Assembly: GCF_042655435.1 (NCBI RefSeq)
Contig: NZ_JBHSMG010000001.1
Span: forward strand, 1,426,001 to 1,490,000
Direction: 5' to 3'
Length of the DNA: 64,000 bases
Source: Lysinimonas soli
Lineage (GTDB): Bacteria > Actinomycetota > Actinomycetes > Actinomycetales > Microbacteriaceae
This document shows, one piece after another, positions 1-7,573 of the stretch. Positions within the stretch are counted from its first letter, which is position 1; every line of letters starts with the position of its first letter. Under the pieces are notes generated by a model that did not search any database, was not told the origin of the DNA, and saw only the letters and a list, made by a program, of their open reading frames with translations. Both the position numbers and the translations under genes were made by a program.

Positions 1-388
1 CGCATCCGGTCGGGCCGATCAGCAGGATGTTGCTCTTGGCGATCTCGATGTCGTCGATGACGGCATCGGCGGCCGCGATCGTCGAGCGGGCCCGGATGCG
101 CTTGTAGTGGTTGTAGACCGCCACCGACAGCGCGCGCTTGGCGGGCTCCTGGCCGATGACGTACTCCTCGAGGAACGAGAAGATCTCTTTGGGCTTCGGC
201 AGGTCGAATTCGCTCGAGATCTCTTCGCCCGCCTCGGCGAGTCGCTCTTCGATGATCTCGTTGCAGAGCTCGACGCACTCGTCGCAGATGTAGACGCCGG
301 GGCCGGCGATCAGCTGCTGGACCTGCTTCTGAGACTTGCCACAAAAGGAGCACTTGAGCAGGTCTGCGCTCTCCCCGATGCGTGCCAT
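1..388 (-). CDS. clpX: ATP-dependent Clp protease ATP-binding subunit ClpX (N-terminal part, cut by window edge)
   Basis: The 129 visible residues begin MARIGESADLLKCSFCGK. The N-terminal zinc-binding domain has its four cysteines at C13, C16, C35 and C38. The AAA+ domain then starts, and the Walker A motif (GPTGC) begins just as the window ends. ClpX is the hexameric unfoldase that feeds tagged or adaptor-delivered proteins to the ClpP1P2 peptidase, whose two subunit genes lie on the same strand at 3.1-4.4 kb. The start codon is preceded by TAGGCT (396-401) with only 7 bases between, so the transcript may be leaderless. Identity is secure; the rest of the gene is outside the window. Confidence 0.97.
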   Translation of the reverse strand, partial: MARIGESADLLKCSFCGKSQKQVQQLIAGPGVYICDECVELCNEIIEERLAEAGEEISSEFDLPKPKEIFSFLEEYVIGQEPAKRALSVAVYNHYKRIRARSTIAAADAVIDDIEIAKSNILLIGPTGC

Positions 389-395
389 GCGTCCG

Positions 396-401
396 AGCCT
401 A
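396..401 (-). promoter_or_regulatory. Putative -10 element (TAGGCT) for leaderless clpX
   Basis: TAGGCT on the minus strand ends 7 bases before the clpX ATG. It is one of a recurrent set of such hexamers in this window. No clear -35 was seen. Confidence 0.4.
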
Positions 402-521
402 ACCCGAACGGCAGATGGCAACCGGCAGCATGTGGAATTGGGCGATCGGCGCGCCGTGCCTACGCTGGAGCTTGGTGCTTCGGGTTCCGGTTCCGGATCG
501 GGAGCAGCGGAAAGGATGCCG

Positions 522-1145
522 ATGCACGCGCGCGCGCAGCGACTCGCCCGCGGCTGGATCGTGGGCTTGGTCGCCACCTCCGTCGCCGCGGTGTCGCACT
601 CGCTCGCCGGCGGGTATCGGCCGGGAGCGCTCAGCTTCGGCGTGGCCCTGGTGTTCGCCGGCCTCGTCGGCACGGCCGCGATCGGAACCCGGCCGTCGTT
701 GCCCCGGATGATCGTCGCGGTCGGCCTGAGCCAGCTCGCCTTCCACCTGCTCTTCTCGCTTCTCGGCTCCGGTTCGGCGAACGGCGTGACCACGCCGAGC
801 TCGGGCATGGAGGGCATGACCGGGATGGATGCACACCCGTCGGCGGCGGCATCCCCGCTGCTCTCGACGATCCCCTCGCACCTGCTCGACCCGTGGATGT
901 GGGCGGCGCACGCCCTCGCCGGCCTTCTCACCGTGCTGTTCCTGCGCCACGCCGAGCTCGCCGTCTGGGCGATGCTCGGCCGCCTCGCACGGGTGATCGC
1001 GGCCCCCTCTCGCTGGGTGCTCGTGCCCGTGGCCGTTCCCCTCGACACCTGCCCCACGGCCCCCAGCGACCCGCCGCGCACCCTCGTCTCGCGCCTTCTC
1101 GTCGCCTCCGCCCGGCGGCGCGGCCCTCCTCTGCTCGCGTTCTGA
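522..1145 (+). CDS. Met/His-rich integral membrane protein of a putative copper cluster
   Basis: About 207 residues with four predicted membrane segments (roughly 12-30, 36-55, 63-82 and 123-142). Between segments 3 and 4 lies a Met/His motif, GMEGMTGMDAH (95-105), typical of copper-handling loops, and there are intramembrane histidines (H26, H75, H130). The C-terminus is basic. The ATG at 522 is chosen because GGAAAGG lies 6 bases upstream; an ATG at 516 abuts that site. The gene is followed by ycnI-like and copC-like genes on the same strand. It could occupy the place of CopD, the membrane partner of CopC, but I see no CopD signature. I do not recognise the family; the copper role is inferred from composition and neighbours. 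Confidence 0.75.
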   Translation: MHARAQRLARGWIVGLVATSVAAVSHSLAGGYRPGALSFGVALVFAGLVGTAAIGTRPSLPRMIVAVGLSQLAFHLLFSLLGSGSANGVTTPSSGMEGMTGMDAHPSAAASPLLSTIPSHLLDPWMWAAHALAGLLTVLFLRHAELAVWAMLGRLARVIAAPSRWVLVPVAVPLDTCPTAPSDPPRTLVSRLLVASARRRGPPLLAF

Positions 1146-1227
1146 TCGCATCACCGCCGCTCGGCGGATCCAGAACGCGTCGCCCGCACGGGCGACGACA
1201 CACCTCGCAGACAGGAACACATTTCTC

Positions 1228-1968
1228 ATGACACGCATGTCCCCACACGCCGTCGCGGCATCCGCCGTCGCCCTCGGCGCCGCCGCACTGCTCGCGCTCG
1301 CGGCCCCGCTGAGCGCCAGCGCGCACGTCTCGCTCGAATCGAACACGGCGACCCCCGGCACCTTCGACACCCTCACCTTCCGGGTTCCGAACGAGTCGAC
1401 CGACGGCGCCACCACGAACAAGCTCACGATCAACCTGCCGGCCGATGCCGGTCTGCTGGCGAGCGTGAAGTTCGAACCGGTCGCCGGATGGACCGCCGAG
1501 CTCGTGACGACCAAGCTCGCGACGCCGGTCGTCCACGGCGACCAGACCACCACGGAAGCCGTGACCCAGGTGGTCTGGACCGCGAACCCCGGATCGGAGC
1601 TCGGCGCGGGCGCGCTGGGCGTCTTCCGGCTGTACGTCGGTCCGATCCCGAAGGTGGGCTCGTTGAAGCTCCCGATCGATCAGGGCTACAGCGACGGAAC
1701 CACCGCATCCTGGAACGGCGCACCCAACAGCGAGCATCCCGCTCCCGTGCTCTACGTCACCGACCCGCCCGTGGCCGACCACGACGCCGACAGCGCGCCG
1801 AACCCGGCGGTCACGGCACACCCGGCGACGGCGGCGACCGGCGGTGACGGGGCGGATGTCGTGGCGCGGGTGCTCGGCGGAGCGGGCCTCGTGCTCGGCG
1901 CGGTCGGCCTGGTGATCGCGCTCAGCGGCCGCCGCACGGGGGCGACCCGCCCGGCGAAGGCGGACTGA
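1228..1968 (+). CDS. YcnI-like DUF1775 copper-binding protein
   Basis: 246 residues: signal peptide (to about A32), an extracellular beta-rich YcnI/DUF1775 domain, a low-complexity linker and a C-terminal membrane anchor (about 212-232). Cleavage after ASA would expose H33 as the mature N-terminus; in YcnI proteins the N-terminal histidine forms a copper brace, which matches what is seen (AHVSLES). The family is known to be encoded with CopC/CopD copper import proteins, and a CopC gene begins 2 bases after the stop. Likely function is binding or delivery of copper on the outer face of the membrane. The domain assignment is firm; the direction of copper flow is inference. Confidence 0.9.
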   Translation: MTRMSPHAVAASAVALGAAALLALAAPLSASAHVSLESNTATPGTFDTLTFRVPNESTDGATTNKLTINLPADAGLLASVKFEPVAGWTAELVTTKLATPVVHGDQTTTEAVTQVVWTANPGSELGAGALGVFRLYVGPIPKVGSLKLPIDQGYSDGTTASWNGAPNSEHPAPVLYVTDPPVADHDADSAPNPAVTAHPATAATGGDGADVVARVLGGAGLVLGAVGLVIALSGRRTGATRPAKAD

Positions 1969-1970
1969 CC

Positions 1971-2603
1971 GTGCGCCGCGGCCCTGCCCTCGCCGTCTCG
2001 TTCGGGATCGCCCTGCTGCTGTCGCTCCTCGTTGCGACGCCCGCGTCGGCGCACAACCAGATCGTGTCGACGACGCCGAGCTCGGGGCAGACCCTGACCG
2101 AGCTGCCTGCCGAGTTCAGCATCCAGACCAACGAGTCGCTGCTCGACATCGGCGGGCAGGGCCGCGGCTTCGCCCTGCAGATCCGCGACGACTCCGGTCG
2201 GTACTACGAGACCGGATGCGTGACGATCGCGGATGCCACCATGAGCACGCCGGCCCGGCTCGGCGCGCCCGGGGCGTACACGATGATCTTCCAGCTCGTG
2301 TCGCAGGACGGGCACACGGTGAGCGGGGAGATCCACTTCACCTGGGCGCCGAGCGGCACGGTCACCCCGTCGAAGGGCACGACGACGCCTGCGGTCTGCC
2401 CGGGCACGACGGCCGCACCCGCGACCGGATCGACGGCCGGGTCGACGGGCACCGGCAGCGAGGGGACCCGCAACGCGACGGTTCCGCTCGCCGACGTGCT
2501 GTGGATCGGCGGGGCGCTGCTGGCCGTCGCGATCGCGATCGTCGTCACCCTGCTCGTGGTCGGCCGGCGGCGGCGGGAGGACGAGGTGGGCGGGGACGCC
2601 TAG
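1971..2603 (+). CDS. CopC-domain copper resistance/uptake protein, membrane anchored
   Basis: 210 residues starting at GTG 1971, 2 bases after the ycnI-like stop, so the two are probably translated from one message. A signal peptide ends at about A27, placing H28 at the mature N-terminus, the usual first Cu(II) ligand of CopC. The second hallmark, DGHTVSGEIHFTW, lies around residues 106-118. A Thr/Gly-rich linker and one C-terminal membrane helix with a basic tail follow. CopC binds copper extracytoplasmically and normally hands it to CopD; no CopD gene is adjacent here. The 3' end overlaps the convergent oxidoreductase gene by 4 bases. Confidence 0.92.
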   Translation: MRRGPALAVSFGIALLLSLLVATPASAHNQIVSTTPSSGQTLTELPAEFSIQTNESLLDIGGQGRGFALQIRDDSGRYYETGCVTIADATMSTPARLGAPGAYTMIFQLVSQDGHTVSGEIHFTWAPSGTVTPSKGTTTPAVCPGTTAAPATGSTAGSTGTGSEGTRNATVPLADVLWIGGALLAVAIAIVVTLLVVGRRRREDEVGGDA

Positions 2604-3010
2604 ACGCGCGAGATCTCGATCAGCGGCAGCTCGCGCCCGGCGCGCAGCTGCTGCTCGAGGAACATCGGCAGCTCGGAGGTGAGCCGCTTCCATACGTTGT
2701 CGCGCTTCTCGCCGTCGAGCACGGTCGCGCGCGCGTCGTACTCCGCGTCGGGCGCCTCGACGTGCACCGCGGGGTTGGCGACCAGGTCGCGGAACCACCG
2801 GGGCACCCGCGGCGACCCGTTGTCGGACGCCACGACCAGGATGCCGTTCTCACTCGGCCGGAACATCACGGGCACGGTCCGCGGCTCGCCCGATCGCGCT
2901 CCCGTCGTGGTCAGCAGCACGATGCGCTCCCGGTGCACCCCGTCGACGGAGATCGGGCCGCCGGCCCGGAAATCGGCGATGACCTGCTGGTTGACGGCCT
3001 TCATGTCCAT
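2600..3010 (-). CDS. Nitroreductase/deazaflavin (F420)-dependent oxidoreductase family protein
   Basis: 136 residues of the Ddn-like split beta-barrel family (DUF385). Visible features are LLTTTGARSGEPRTVPV (33-49), the usual cofactor phosphate-binding strand, then RPSENGILVVAS and the SPRVPRWFRDLVANP motif. Members use F420 or flavin to reduce varied substrates, but the physiological substrate cannot be read from sequence. The gene is single, convergent with and overlapping the copC-like gene by 4 bases, and lies downstream of the clpP2 terminator hairpin. Confidence 0.88.
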   Translation of the reverse strand: MDMKAVNQQVIADFRAGGPISVDGVHRERIVLLTTTGARSGEPRTVPVMFRPSENGILVVASDNGSPRVPRWFRDLVANPAVHVEAPDAEYDARATVLDGEKRDNVWKRLTSELPMFLEQQLRAGRELPLIEISRV

Positions 3011-3039
3011 CTCGCCACGTTAGGGGCATCTGCCCACGA

Positions 3040-3079
3040 CGAGAAGGCCTGCCGGGGAACACCCAGGCAGGCCTTCTCG
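3040..3079 (-). terminator. Strong hairpin downstream of clpP2
   Basis: A perfect 14-base inverted repeat (3040-3053 with 3066-3079; arm GGCAGGCCTTCTCG) encloses a 12-base loop. It lies just past the clpP2 stop codon and before the next minus-strand gene, so it is the likely 3' end of the clpP1-clpP2 message. There is no long U tract, as is common in high-GC actinobacteria. Confidence 0.75.
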
Positions 3080-3089
3080 ATCGAACGAA

Positions 3090-3761
3090 CTACTTGACGA
3101 GTGCCGGCAGGTTCTTGCGGCTCGTCAACACCTGGTCGATGAGGCCGTATTCGAGCGCCTCATCCGCCGACAGGATCGTGTCGCGCTCGAGGTCCTTGTT
3201 GACCCGCTCCATGTCGTGCACCGAGTGCTTGACGAGAGTCTCTTCGAGCCAGGTGCGCAGGCGCAGGATCTCTTTCGCCTGGATCTCGATGTCGGACGCC
3301 TGCCCCCGGCCGGCCTCGCCGACGGCGGGCTGGTGGATGAGGATGCGCGCGTTCGGCAGCGCGAGGCGCTTGCCCGGGGTGCCCGCGGCGGCGATCACGG
3401 CGGCGGCCGATGCCGCCTGCCCGAGCACGACCGTCTGGATCTGCGGACGGATGTACTGCATCGTGTCGTAGATTGCCGTCATCGCGGTGAACGAGCCACC
3501 GGGTGAGTTGATGTACATGACGATGTCGCGATCCGGGTCCTGGCTCTCGAGCACGAGCAGCTGGGCCATGATGTCGTCGGCCGACGCGTCGTCGACCTGC
3601 ACCCCGAGGAAGATGATGCGGTCTTCGAAGAGCTTCGCGTAGGGGTCCTGGCGCTTGAAGCCGTACGCCGTGCGCTCCTCGAAGCTCGGGAGGATGTAGC
3701 GCGATTCCGGCATGGTGTTCAACGGGGCTGAGCCGCCGGCCCGGTAGGTGGGGAGTTCCAT
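3090..3761 (-). CDS. clpP2: ATP-dependent Clp protease proteolytic subunit ClpP2
   Basis: 223 residues (207 if the internal Met17 is the true start, which aligns better with family members beginning just before RYILPSFEER). The catalytic triad is intact: Ser118 (GQAASAAA), His143 (ILIHQP) and Asp194 (LERDT). The hallmark strand IMYINSPGG is present as IVMYINSPGGS. Actinobacterial ClpP2 forms a mixed tetradecamer with ClpP1 and carries the docking surface for ClpX/ClpC1. It follows clpP1 on the same strand after 44 bases, so the two form an operon ended by the hairpin at 3040-3079. Confidence 0.97.
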   Translation of the reverse strand: MELPTYRAGGSAPLNTMPESRYILPSFEERTAYGFKRQDPYAKLFEDRIIFLGVQVDDASADDIMAQLLVLESQDPDRDIVMYINSPGGSFTAMTAIYDTMQYIRPQIQTVVLGQAASAAAVIAAAGTPGKRLALPNARILIHQPAVGEAGRGQASDIEIQAKEILRLRTWLEETLVKHSVHDMERVNKDLERDTILSADEALEYGLIDQVLTSRKNLPALVK

Positions 3762-3805
3762 CTGAATGATGTCCTGTCTCTCTGTGCAGGTCGCTGTCGG
3801 CCGGG

Positions 3806-4393
3806 TTACTTGTCTTCGGTTCCGCCGCCGCCGATGACGTCGGAGGCCGATTCGCGGATGTGGTCGACGAAGCCGTAGTCCAGCGCCTCCTGGGCGTTGA
3901 ACCAGCGGTCGCGGTCGCCGTCCTTGTTGATCTGCTCGACCGTCTTGCCGGTCTGGGCGGCCGTGATCTCGGCGAGGCGCTTCTTCATGTCGAGGATGAG
4001 CGCCGCCTGGGTCTGGATGTCGGACGAGGTGCCGCCGAATCCACCGTGCGGCTGGTGCAGCAGCACGCGCGCGTTGGGCGTGATGTACCGCTTGCCCTTG
4101 GTGCCCGCGGTGAGCAGCAGCTGCCCCATCGAGGCCGCCATGCCGATGCCGACCGTGACGATGTCGTTGGGCACGAACTGCATCGTGTCGTAGATCGCCA
4201 TGCCCGCGGTGATCGAGCCGCCGGGCGAGTTGATGTAGAGGTAGATGTCGCGCTTCGGGTCTTCGGCGGCGAGCAGCAGGAGCTTGGCCGCGATCTCGTT
4301 CGAGTTGTCGTCTCGCACCTCCGAACCGAGCCAGATGATGCGGTCCTTCAGAAGGCGGTCAAAGACACTCGGCTGGAATGTCGGGTCGGCCAT
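3806..4393 (-). CDS. clpP1: ATP-dependent Clp protease proteolytic subunit ClpP1
   Basis: 195 residues from ATG 4393 (MADPTFQPSVFDRLLKDR), with GGAG at suitable spacing upstream. The catalytic triad is Ser88 (GMAASMG), His113 (VLLHQP) and Asp162 (DRDRW); INSPGGSITAGMAIYDTMQ is typical of ClpP. The C-terminus is Gly/acidic (IGGGGTEDK). It is the first gene of the clpP1-clpP2 pair and partner of the clpX gene at the left edge, although the copper cluster and an oxidoreductase are inserted between them here, so clpX is not in the same operon. Confidence 0.97.
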   Translation of the reverse strand: MADPTFQPSVFDRLLKDRIIWLGSEVRDDNSNEIAAKLLLLAAEDPKRDIYLYINSPGGSITAGMAIYDTMQFVPNDIVTVGIGMAASMGQLLLTAGTKGKRYITPNARVLLHQPHGGFGGTSSDIQTQAALILDMKKRLAEITAAQTGKTVEQINKDGDRDRWFNAQEALDYGFVDHIRESASDVIGGGGTEDK

Positions 4394-4471
4394 GGGTTGA
4401 GCTCCGTTTCGGTTTCGCCCCGTATCGGGAAACGATGTCGAGGTCGAATCTACCGGGGGGCTCAGACCCGC

Positions 4472-4984
4472 ATGGCGCTGTTCGCCCTGGGCAGAGGCCG
4501 CGCCCCGCTCCCGTTGCACCGACCACCCCCGCCCGGACCCCGAGCCCCGCCCCCCGTGGCCGCGATCGACGCGCTCGCCGGAGAGCGTCCGCCGGGCGAC
4601 GCGCTCGCGCTGCTCGAGGCAGCGGGAGCCCGCGACTCCACCGGACGGGAGGACGAAGCCGCCCCGCCCTACCGGGCCGCCCTCGCCGCGGGACTCGACG
4701 ATGACCGGCGGGGGCAGGCCGTCATCCAGCTCGCCAGCACCCTGCGCAATCTGGGTCGCCCCGACGAGTCGCTCGCGCTGCTGAGTGCCGAGTTCGCCGG
4801 TCAGCCCGAGCACCCGCTCGCGGATGCCGCCATGGCCTTCGCCGCGCTCGCCTTGGCGAGCACCGGGCGCACGACCGAGGCGCTCGTCGCCGTGCTGCAC
4901 GCGCTGTCGCCGCATCTGCCCCGTTACCAGCGCGCGGTCGATGCCTACGCCGACGAGCTGCTCGTCGATCGCGCCGAGAGCTGA
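4472..4984 (+). CDS. Tetratricopeptide-repeat-like protein
   Basis: 170 residues. After a Pro-rich N-terminus the protein is all alpha-helical with TPR-like periodicity: EAAPPYRAALAAGLDDDRRGQAVIQLASTLRNLGRPDESLALL (about 62-104), then a second helical pair through ALASTGRTTEALVAVLHAL. The ATG at 4472 is chosen from the start of helical coding. Such TPR proteins are common orphan genes in actinobacteria and likely mediate protein contacts; no enzymatic motif is visible. Transcribed away from clpP1, convergent with the DUF1697 gene after a 4-base gap. Confidence 0.8.
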   Translation: MALFALGRGRAPLPLHRPPPPGPRAPPPVAAIDALAGERPPGDALALLEAAGARDSTGREDEAAPPYRAALAAGLDDDRRGQAVIQLASTLRNLGRPDESLALLSAEFAGQPEHPLADAAMAFAALALASTGRTTEALVAVLHALSPHLPRYQRAVDAYADELLVDRAES

Positions 4985-4988
4985 GGAT

Positions 4989-5504
4989 TCAGCGGGCGAG
5001 CTTCTCGAGGGTGTTGAGGTTGCGGGTGGTCACCCATGGCTTGTAGCGCGCTGCCGACTGGGCCTTGCCCATCGCCGAGTCGAGGGTGCTGCCCTTCGGC
5101 ACGCTCCAGTAGATGACGCCGTCGCCGGCCTGCGCCTGCTCGACGGCAGGATCCAGCGGCACCGCGAGCAGTTGCTCGCGCACCTCGGGAGTGACGGCGA
5201 ACACCACGTAGGCGTGCCGATCGGCCGCACGCTCGAAGGGGTAGCCGGCGACGATCTCGGCGATCGCCTCCACCGTGAGCACGTGCACCCAGGCCTCGTA
5301 GCCGAACCGCTCGCGCAGCGCCTGCTCGAGGGTCCGCTTGACGGCGGATGCGGCATCCGGGCTCGTGAACAGCACGTTGCCACTGGCCAGCACGGTCGCC
5401 ACCTCGGAGTACCCGAGCCCGCGAACGAGCTCGGCGAGGTCAGCCATCTTGATGGTGACCCCGCCGACGTTGACCCCGCGCAGCAGGGCGACGTAGCGCG
5501 TCAT
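4989..5504 (-). CDS. DUF1697 family protein
   Basis: 171 residues from ATG 5504; an in-frame ATG at 5516 adds four residues. The signature MTRYVALLRGVNVGG and the following ELVRGLGYSEVATVLASGNVLF segment are diagnostic of DUF1697, a widespread bacterial family of unknown function with a compact alpha/beta fold. The C-terminal half keeps the usual WSVPKG and YKPWVTTRNLNTLEKL motifs. It lies 21 bases downstream of trigger factor on the opposite side from tRNA-Pro, possibly sharing the tig message. Confidence 0.92.
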   Translation of the reverse strand: MTRYVALLRGVNVGGVTIKMADLAELVRGLGYSEVATVLASGNVLFTSPDAASAVKRTLEQALRERFGYEAWVHVLTVEAIAEIVAGYPFERAADRHAYVVFAVTPEVREQLLAVPLDPAVEQAQAGDGVIYWSVPKGSTLDSAMGKAQSAARYKPWVTTRNLNTLEKLAR

Positions 5505-5537
5505 CGTGCCCGTCACCCCGCGATCGCCCGGATGCGG

Positions 5538-6911
5538 CTAGTGGTTGTGACCTGCGTGCTCGTCGCCCGCGTTCGCCTGCTGCAGCAGCGCGGTCGCGTC
5601 GCCGGTGTCGAACTCGTCGCCCTGCTCGTCGGGCAGGCCCGCGGTGAACGCCGAGACGTCGACCGCCTTGCCCTTGGTGTCGACGACCTTCGCCTTGGCC
5701 AGCACGGCGCCGAGCGCCTTCGCGCGGGCGACCTCGCCGATCATGGCGGGCAGCTGCCCGTTCTGGTCGAGCACCTTGATGAACTCGCCCGGCTCCATGC
5801 CGTACTGGGCGGATGCCTGCACGAGATAGGTGGTGAGCTCGTTCTGGCTGACCTTCACCTCTTCCTTCTCGGCGATCGCGTCGAGCAGGATCTGCGAGCG
5901 GAAGGTCTTCTCGCTCGACTCGGCGACCTCGGCGCGGTGCACCTCGTCTTCGAGGCGACCCTCGTTCTCGAGGTGACGGTGCACCTCGTCATCGATGAGG
6001 CCCTGCGGAACGGGGATGTCGACCTTCTCGAGAAGCACGTCGACGATCTTGTCGCGAGCCTCGACGCCCTGGCCGAACTCCTTCGACTTGCCGAGCTGCT
6101 CGCGCAGGTCGGCGCGAAGCTCGCCGATGGTGTCGAACTGGCTGGCGATCTGGGCGAACTCGTCGTCGGCGGCGGGAAGCTCGCGCTCCTTGACGGCGAG
6201 CAGCGTGACGGCGATCTGGGCCTTCTCGCCCTCGTGGTCGCCGCCGAGCAGCGGGGCCTCGAACGTGGTCGACTCCCCCGCGGTCAGCGTGTCGAGCGCG
6301 TCGTCGATGCCCTCGATCAGCTCGCCCGATCCGAGCTCGTACGAGATGTTGCTCGCGGTGTCGACCTCTTCGTCGCCGATCGTGGCGACCAGGTCGAGCT
6401 GCACGAAGTCGCCGGTCTTGGCCGGACGGTCGACGGTGACGAGGGTGCCGAAGCGGCTGCGCAGGTTCTCGAGCTCGGCCTCGACGTCATCCGGGCTCAC
6501 CGTGACGGGCTCGACCTCGAGCTTGAGGCCCTCGTAGTCGGGGATGGTGAACTCGGGACGCACGTCGACCTCGACCGACACCTCGAGGTTGCCGCTGAAG
6601 TCGTCGACGCTCGGCCACTTGGTGATGTCGGCGCTGGGGCGCCCGAGGGGACGCACCTTCTCTTCGTCGGCGGCCTCGCGGTAGAACTTGTCGAGCCCCT
6701 CGTTGACCGCGTGGTTGAGCACCTCGGAGCGGCCGACGCGCTGGTCGATGATGGGCGGCGGCACCTTGCCCTTGCGGAAGCCGGGGATGCTCACATCCGA
6801 GGCGATGTGCTGGTAGGCGTGGTCGATGCTCGGCTTGAGCTCCTCGGGCGTGACAGTGATGTTGAGCTTCACGCGAGTGGGGCTGAGCTTCTCGACGGTC
6901 GTCGTGACCAT
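5538..6911 (-). CDS. tig: Trigger factor, ribosome-associated chaperone and peptidyl-prolyl isomerase
   Basis: 457 residues from ATG 6911, with a GGAGAC ribosome site. The ribosome-binding signature GFRKGKVPPPI lies at 44-54, the FKBP-like PPIase domain follows (about 150-240), and the C-terminal helical chaperone arms run to about 420. The C-terminal tail is acidic and ends in AGHNH, a short His-containing tail. Trigger factor binds L23 at the exit tunnel and holds nascent chains. A tRNA-Pro gene lies immediately upstream on the same strand. Confidence 0.97.
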   Translation of the reverse strand: MVTTTVEKLSPTRVKLNITVTPEELKPSIDHAYQHIASDVSIPGFRKGKVPPPIIDQRVGRSEVLNHAVNEGLDKFYREAADEEKVRPLGRPSADITKWPSVDDFSGNLEVSVEVDVRPEFTIPDYEGLKLEVEPVTVSPDDVEAELENLRSRFGTLVTVDRPAKTGDFVQLDLVATIGDEEVDTASNISYELGSGELIEGIDDALDTLTAGESTTFEAPLLGGDHEGEKAQIAVTLLAVKERELPAADDEFAQIASQFDTIGELRADLREQLGKSKEFGQGVEARDKIVDVLLEKVDIPVPQGLIDDEVHRHLENEGRLEDEVHRAEVAESSEKTFRSQILLDAIAEKEEVKVSQNELTTYLVQASAQYGMEPGEFIKVLDQNGQLPAMIGEVARAKALGAVLAKAKVVDTKGKAVDVSAFTAGLPDEQGDEFDTGDATALLQQANAGDEHAGHNH

Positions 6912-6963
6912 GGGTGTCTCCGTTGTTCTTTTCGTGGGATCTCGTAGAAATCTGGGGTGTGAG

Positions 6964-7037
6964 TCGGGGCGACAGGATTTGAACCTGCGGCCTCCCGCTC
7001 CCAAAGCGGGCGCTCTACCAAGCTGAGCTACGCCCCG
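6964..7037 (-). tRNA. tRNA-Pro (anticodon UGG)
   Basis: The acceptor stem pairs perfectly (7031-7037 with 6965-6971) and the discriminator is A at 6964. The anticodon loop reads TTTGGGA between CCCGC and GCGGG, giving UGG. The T-arm is GCAGGTTCAAATCCTGT. CCA is not encoded. It lies 53 bases upstream of tig on the same strand. Confidence 0.95.
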
Positions 7038-7141
7038 GTTGATGCGCTTGCTGCCCGAAAAATGGCCTCCCGAAGTCTAACGGTTCGATCCTGTCCGCGT
7101 GCCTGCTCCCGGATGTCGGTGCGGCGGCTCACACTGGAGCC

Positions 7142-7345
7142 ATGGCAGACATCGAGATCATGGAACTGCGCGCCTACGAGCCGCGCTGCCTCGACTGCGG
7201 CGAGACCGGTCCGATCGAGACCAGCGTGTTCTTCGCGATGGCGTGGGAAGAGGCGCACGTCTGCGCCGCGATCCGCATCGATTCGGAATCGGCAGAACTG
7301 ACGCCGGCAGAATCGGCGGATGCCGCACGCCTGGCCGTTGCCTGA
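7142..7345 (+). CDS. Small hypothetical protein with CxxC motif
   Basis: 67 residues, MADIEIMELRAYEPRCLDCG at the start. A single CLDCG knuckle (C16, C19) plus one later Cys (C42, in HVCAA) could hold a metal, but no full zinc ribbon is present. The rest is acidic. It lies alone between tRNA-Pro and tRNA-Gly. No family recognised; coding is supported by clean codon bias and a defined ATG. Confidence 0.6.
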   Translation: MADIEIMELRAYEPRCLDCGETGPIETSVFFAMAWEEAHVCAAIRIDSESAELTPAESADAARLAVA

Positions 7346-7416
7346 GCCGACGTTGCCCGAACGGGGCGCTTCGTTCCGGTAGACTGCCCGGCGAGATGCG
7401 GCTTCGGTCGCCCTCC

Positions 7417-7490
7417 GGGGATGTAGCTCAATGGTAGAGCCTCAGTCTTCCAAACTGATTACGCGGGTTCGATTCCCGTCATCCCCTCCA
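7417..7490 (+). tRNA. tRNA-Gly (anticodon UCC)
   Basis: Acceptor GGGGATG (7417-7423) pairs with CATCCCC (7480-7486); the discriminator is T at 7487, and CCA is encoded at 7488-7490. The anticodon loop CTTCCAA sits between TCAGT and ACTGA, giving UCC. The T-arm is GCGGGTTCGATTCCCGT. Confidence 0.95.
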
Positions 7491-7496
7491 CATCGT

Positions 7497-7526
7497 GACT
7501 CTGGGTTCGATCCCCTCGACCCATAG
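7497..7526 (+). other. Degenerate T-arm/acceptor-like sequence after tRNA-Gly
   Basis: GGGTTCGATCCCC (7503-7515) followed by a CCC/ACCCA-like segment resembles the 3' end of the tRNA-Gly 38 bases upstream, with substitutions and a one-base gap. No 5' half is present. It may be a scar of integration/excision at the tRNA 3' end, or chance. Confidence 0.35.
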
Positions 7527-7573
7527 GACCAAGGCCCTTGCCCGCCGCGCGCAGCACGAACGACGCTGGACAC

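Noticed and set aside
4785..6947. 720-residue open frame on the plus strand opposite trigger factor
   Set aside because: High GC makes antisense frames stay open; the minus strand encodes clear trigger factor and DUF1697, and the antisense product has no recognisable domain.
7078..7095. T-arm-like GGTTCGATCCTGTC upstream of the small CxxC protein gene
   Set aside because: No acceptor or anticodon elements on either side and opposite strand to tRNA-Pro; most likely chance.
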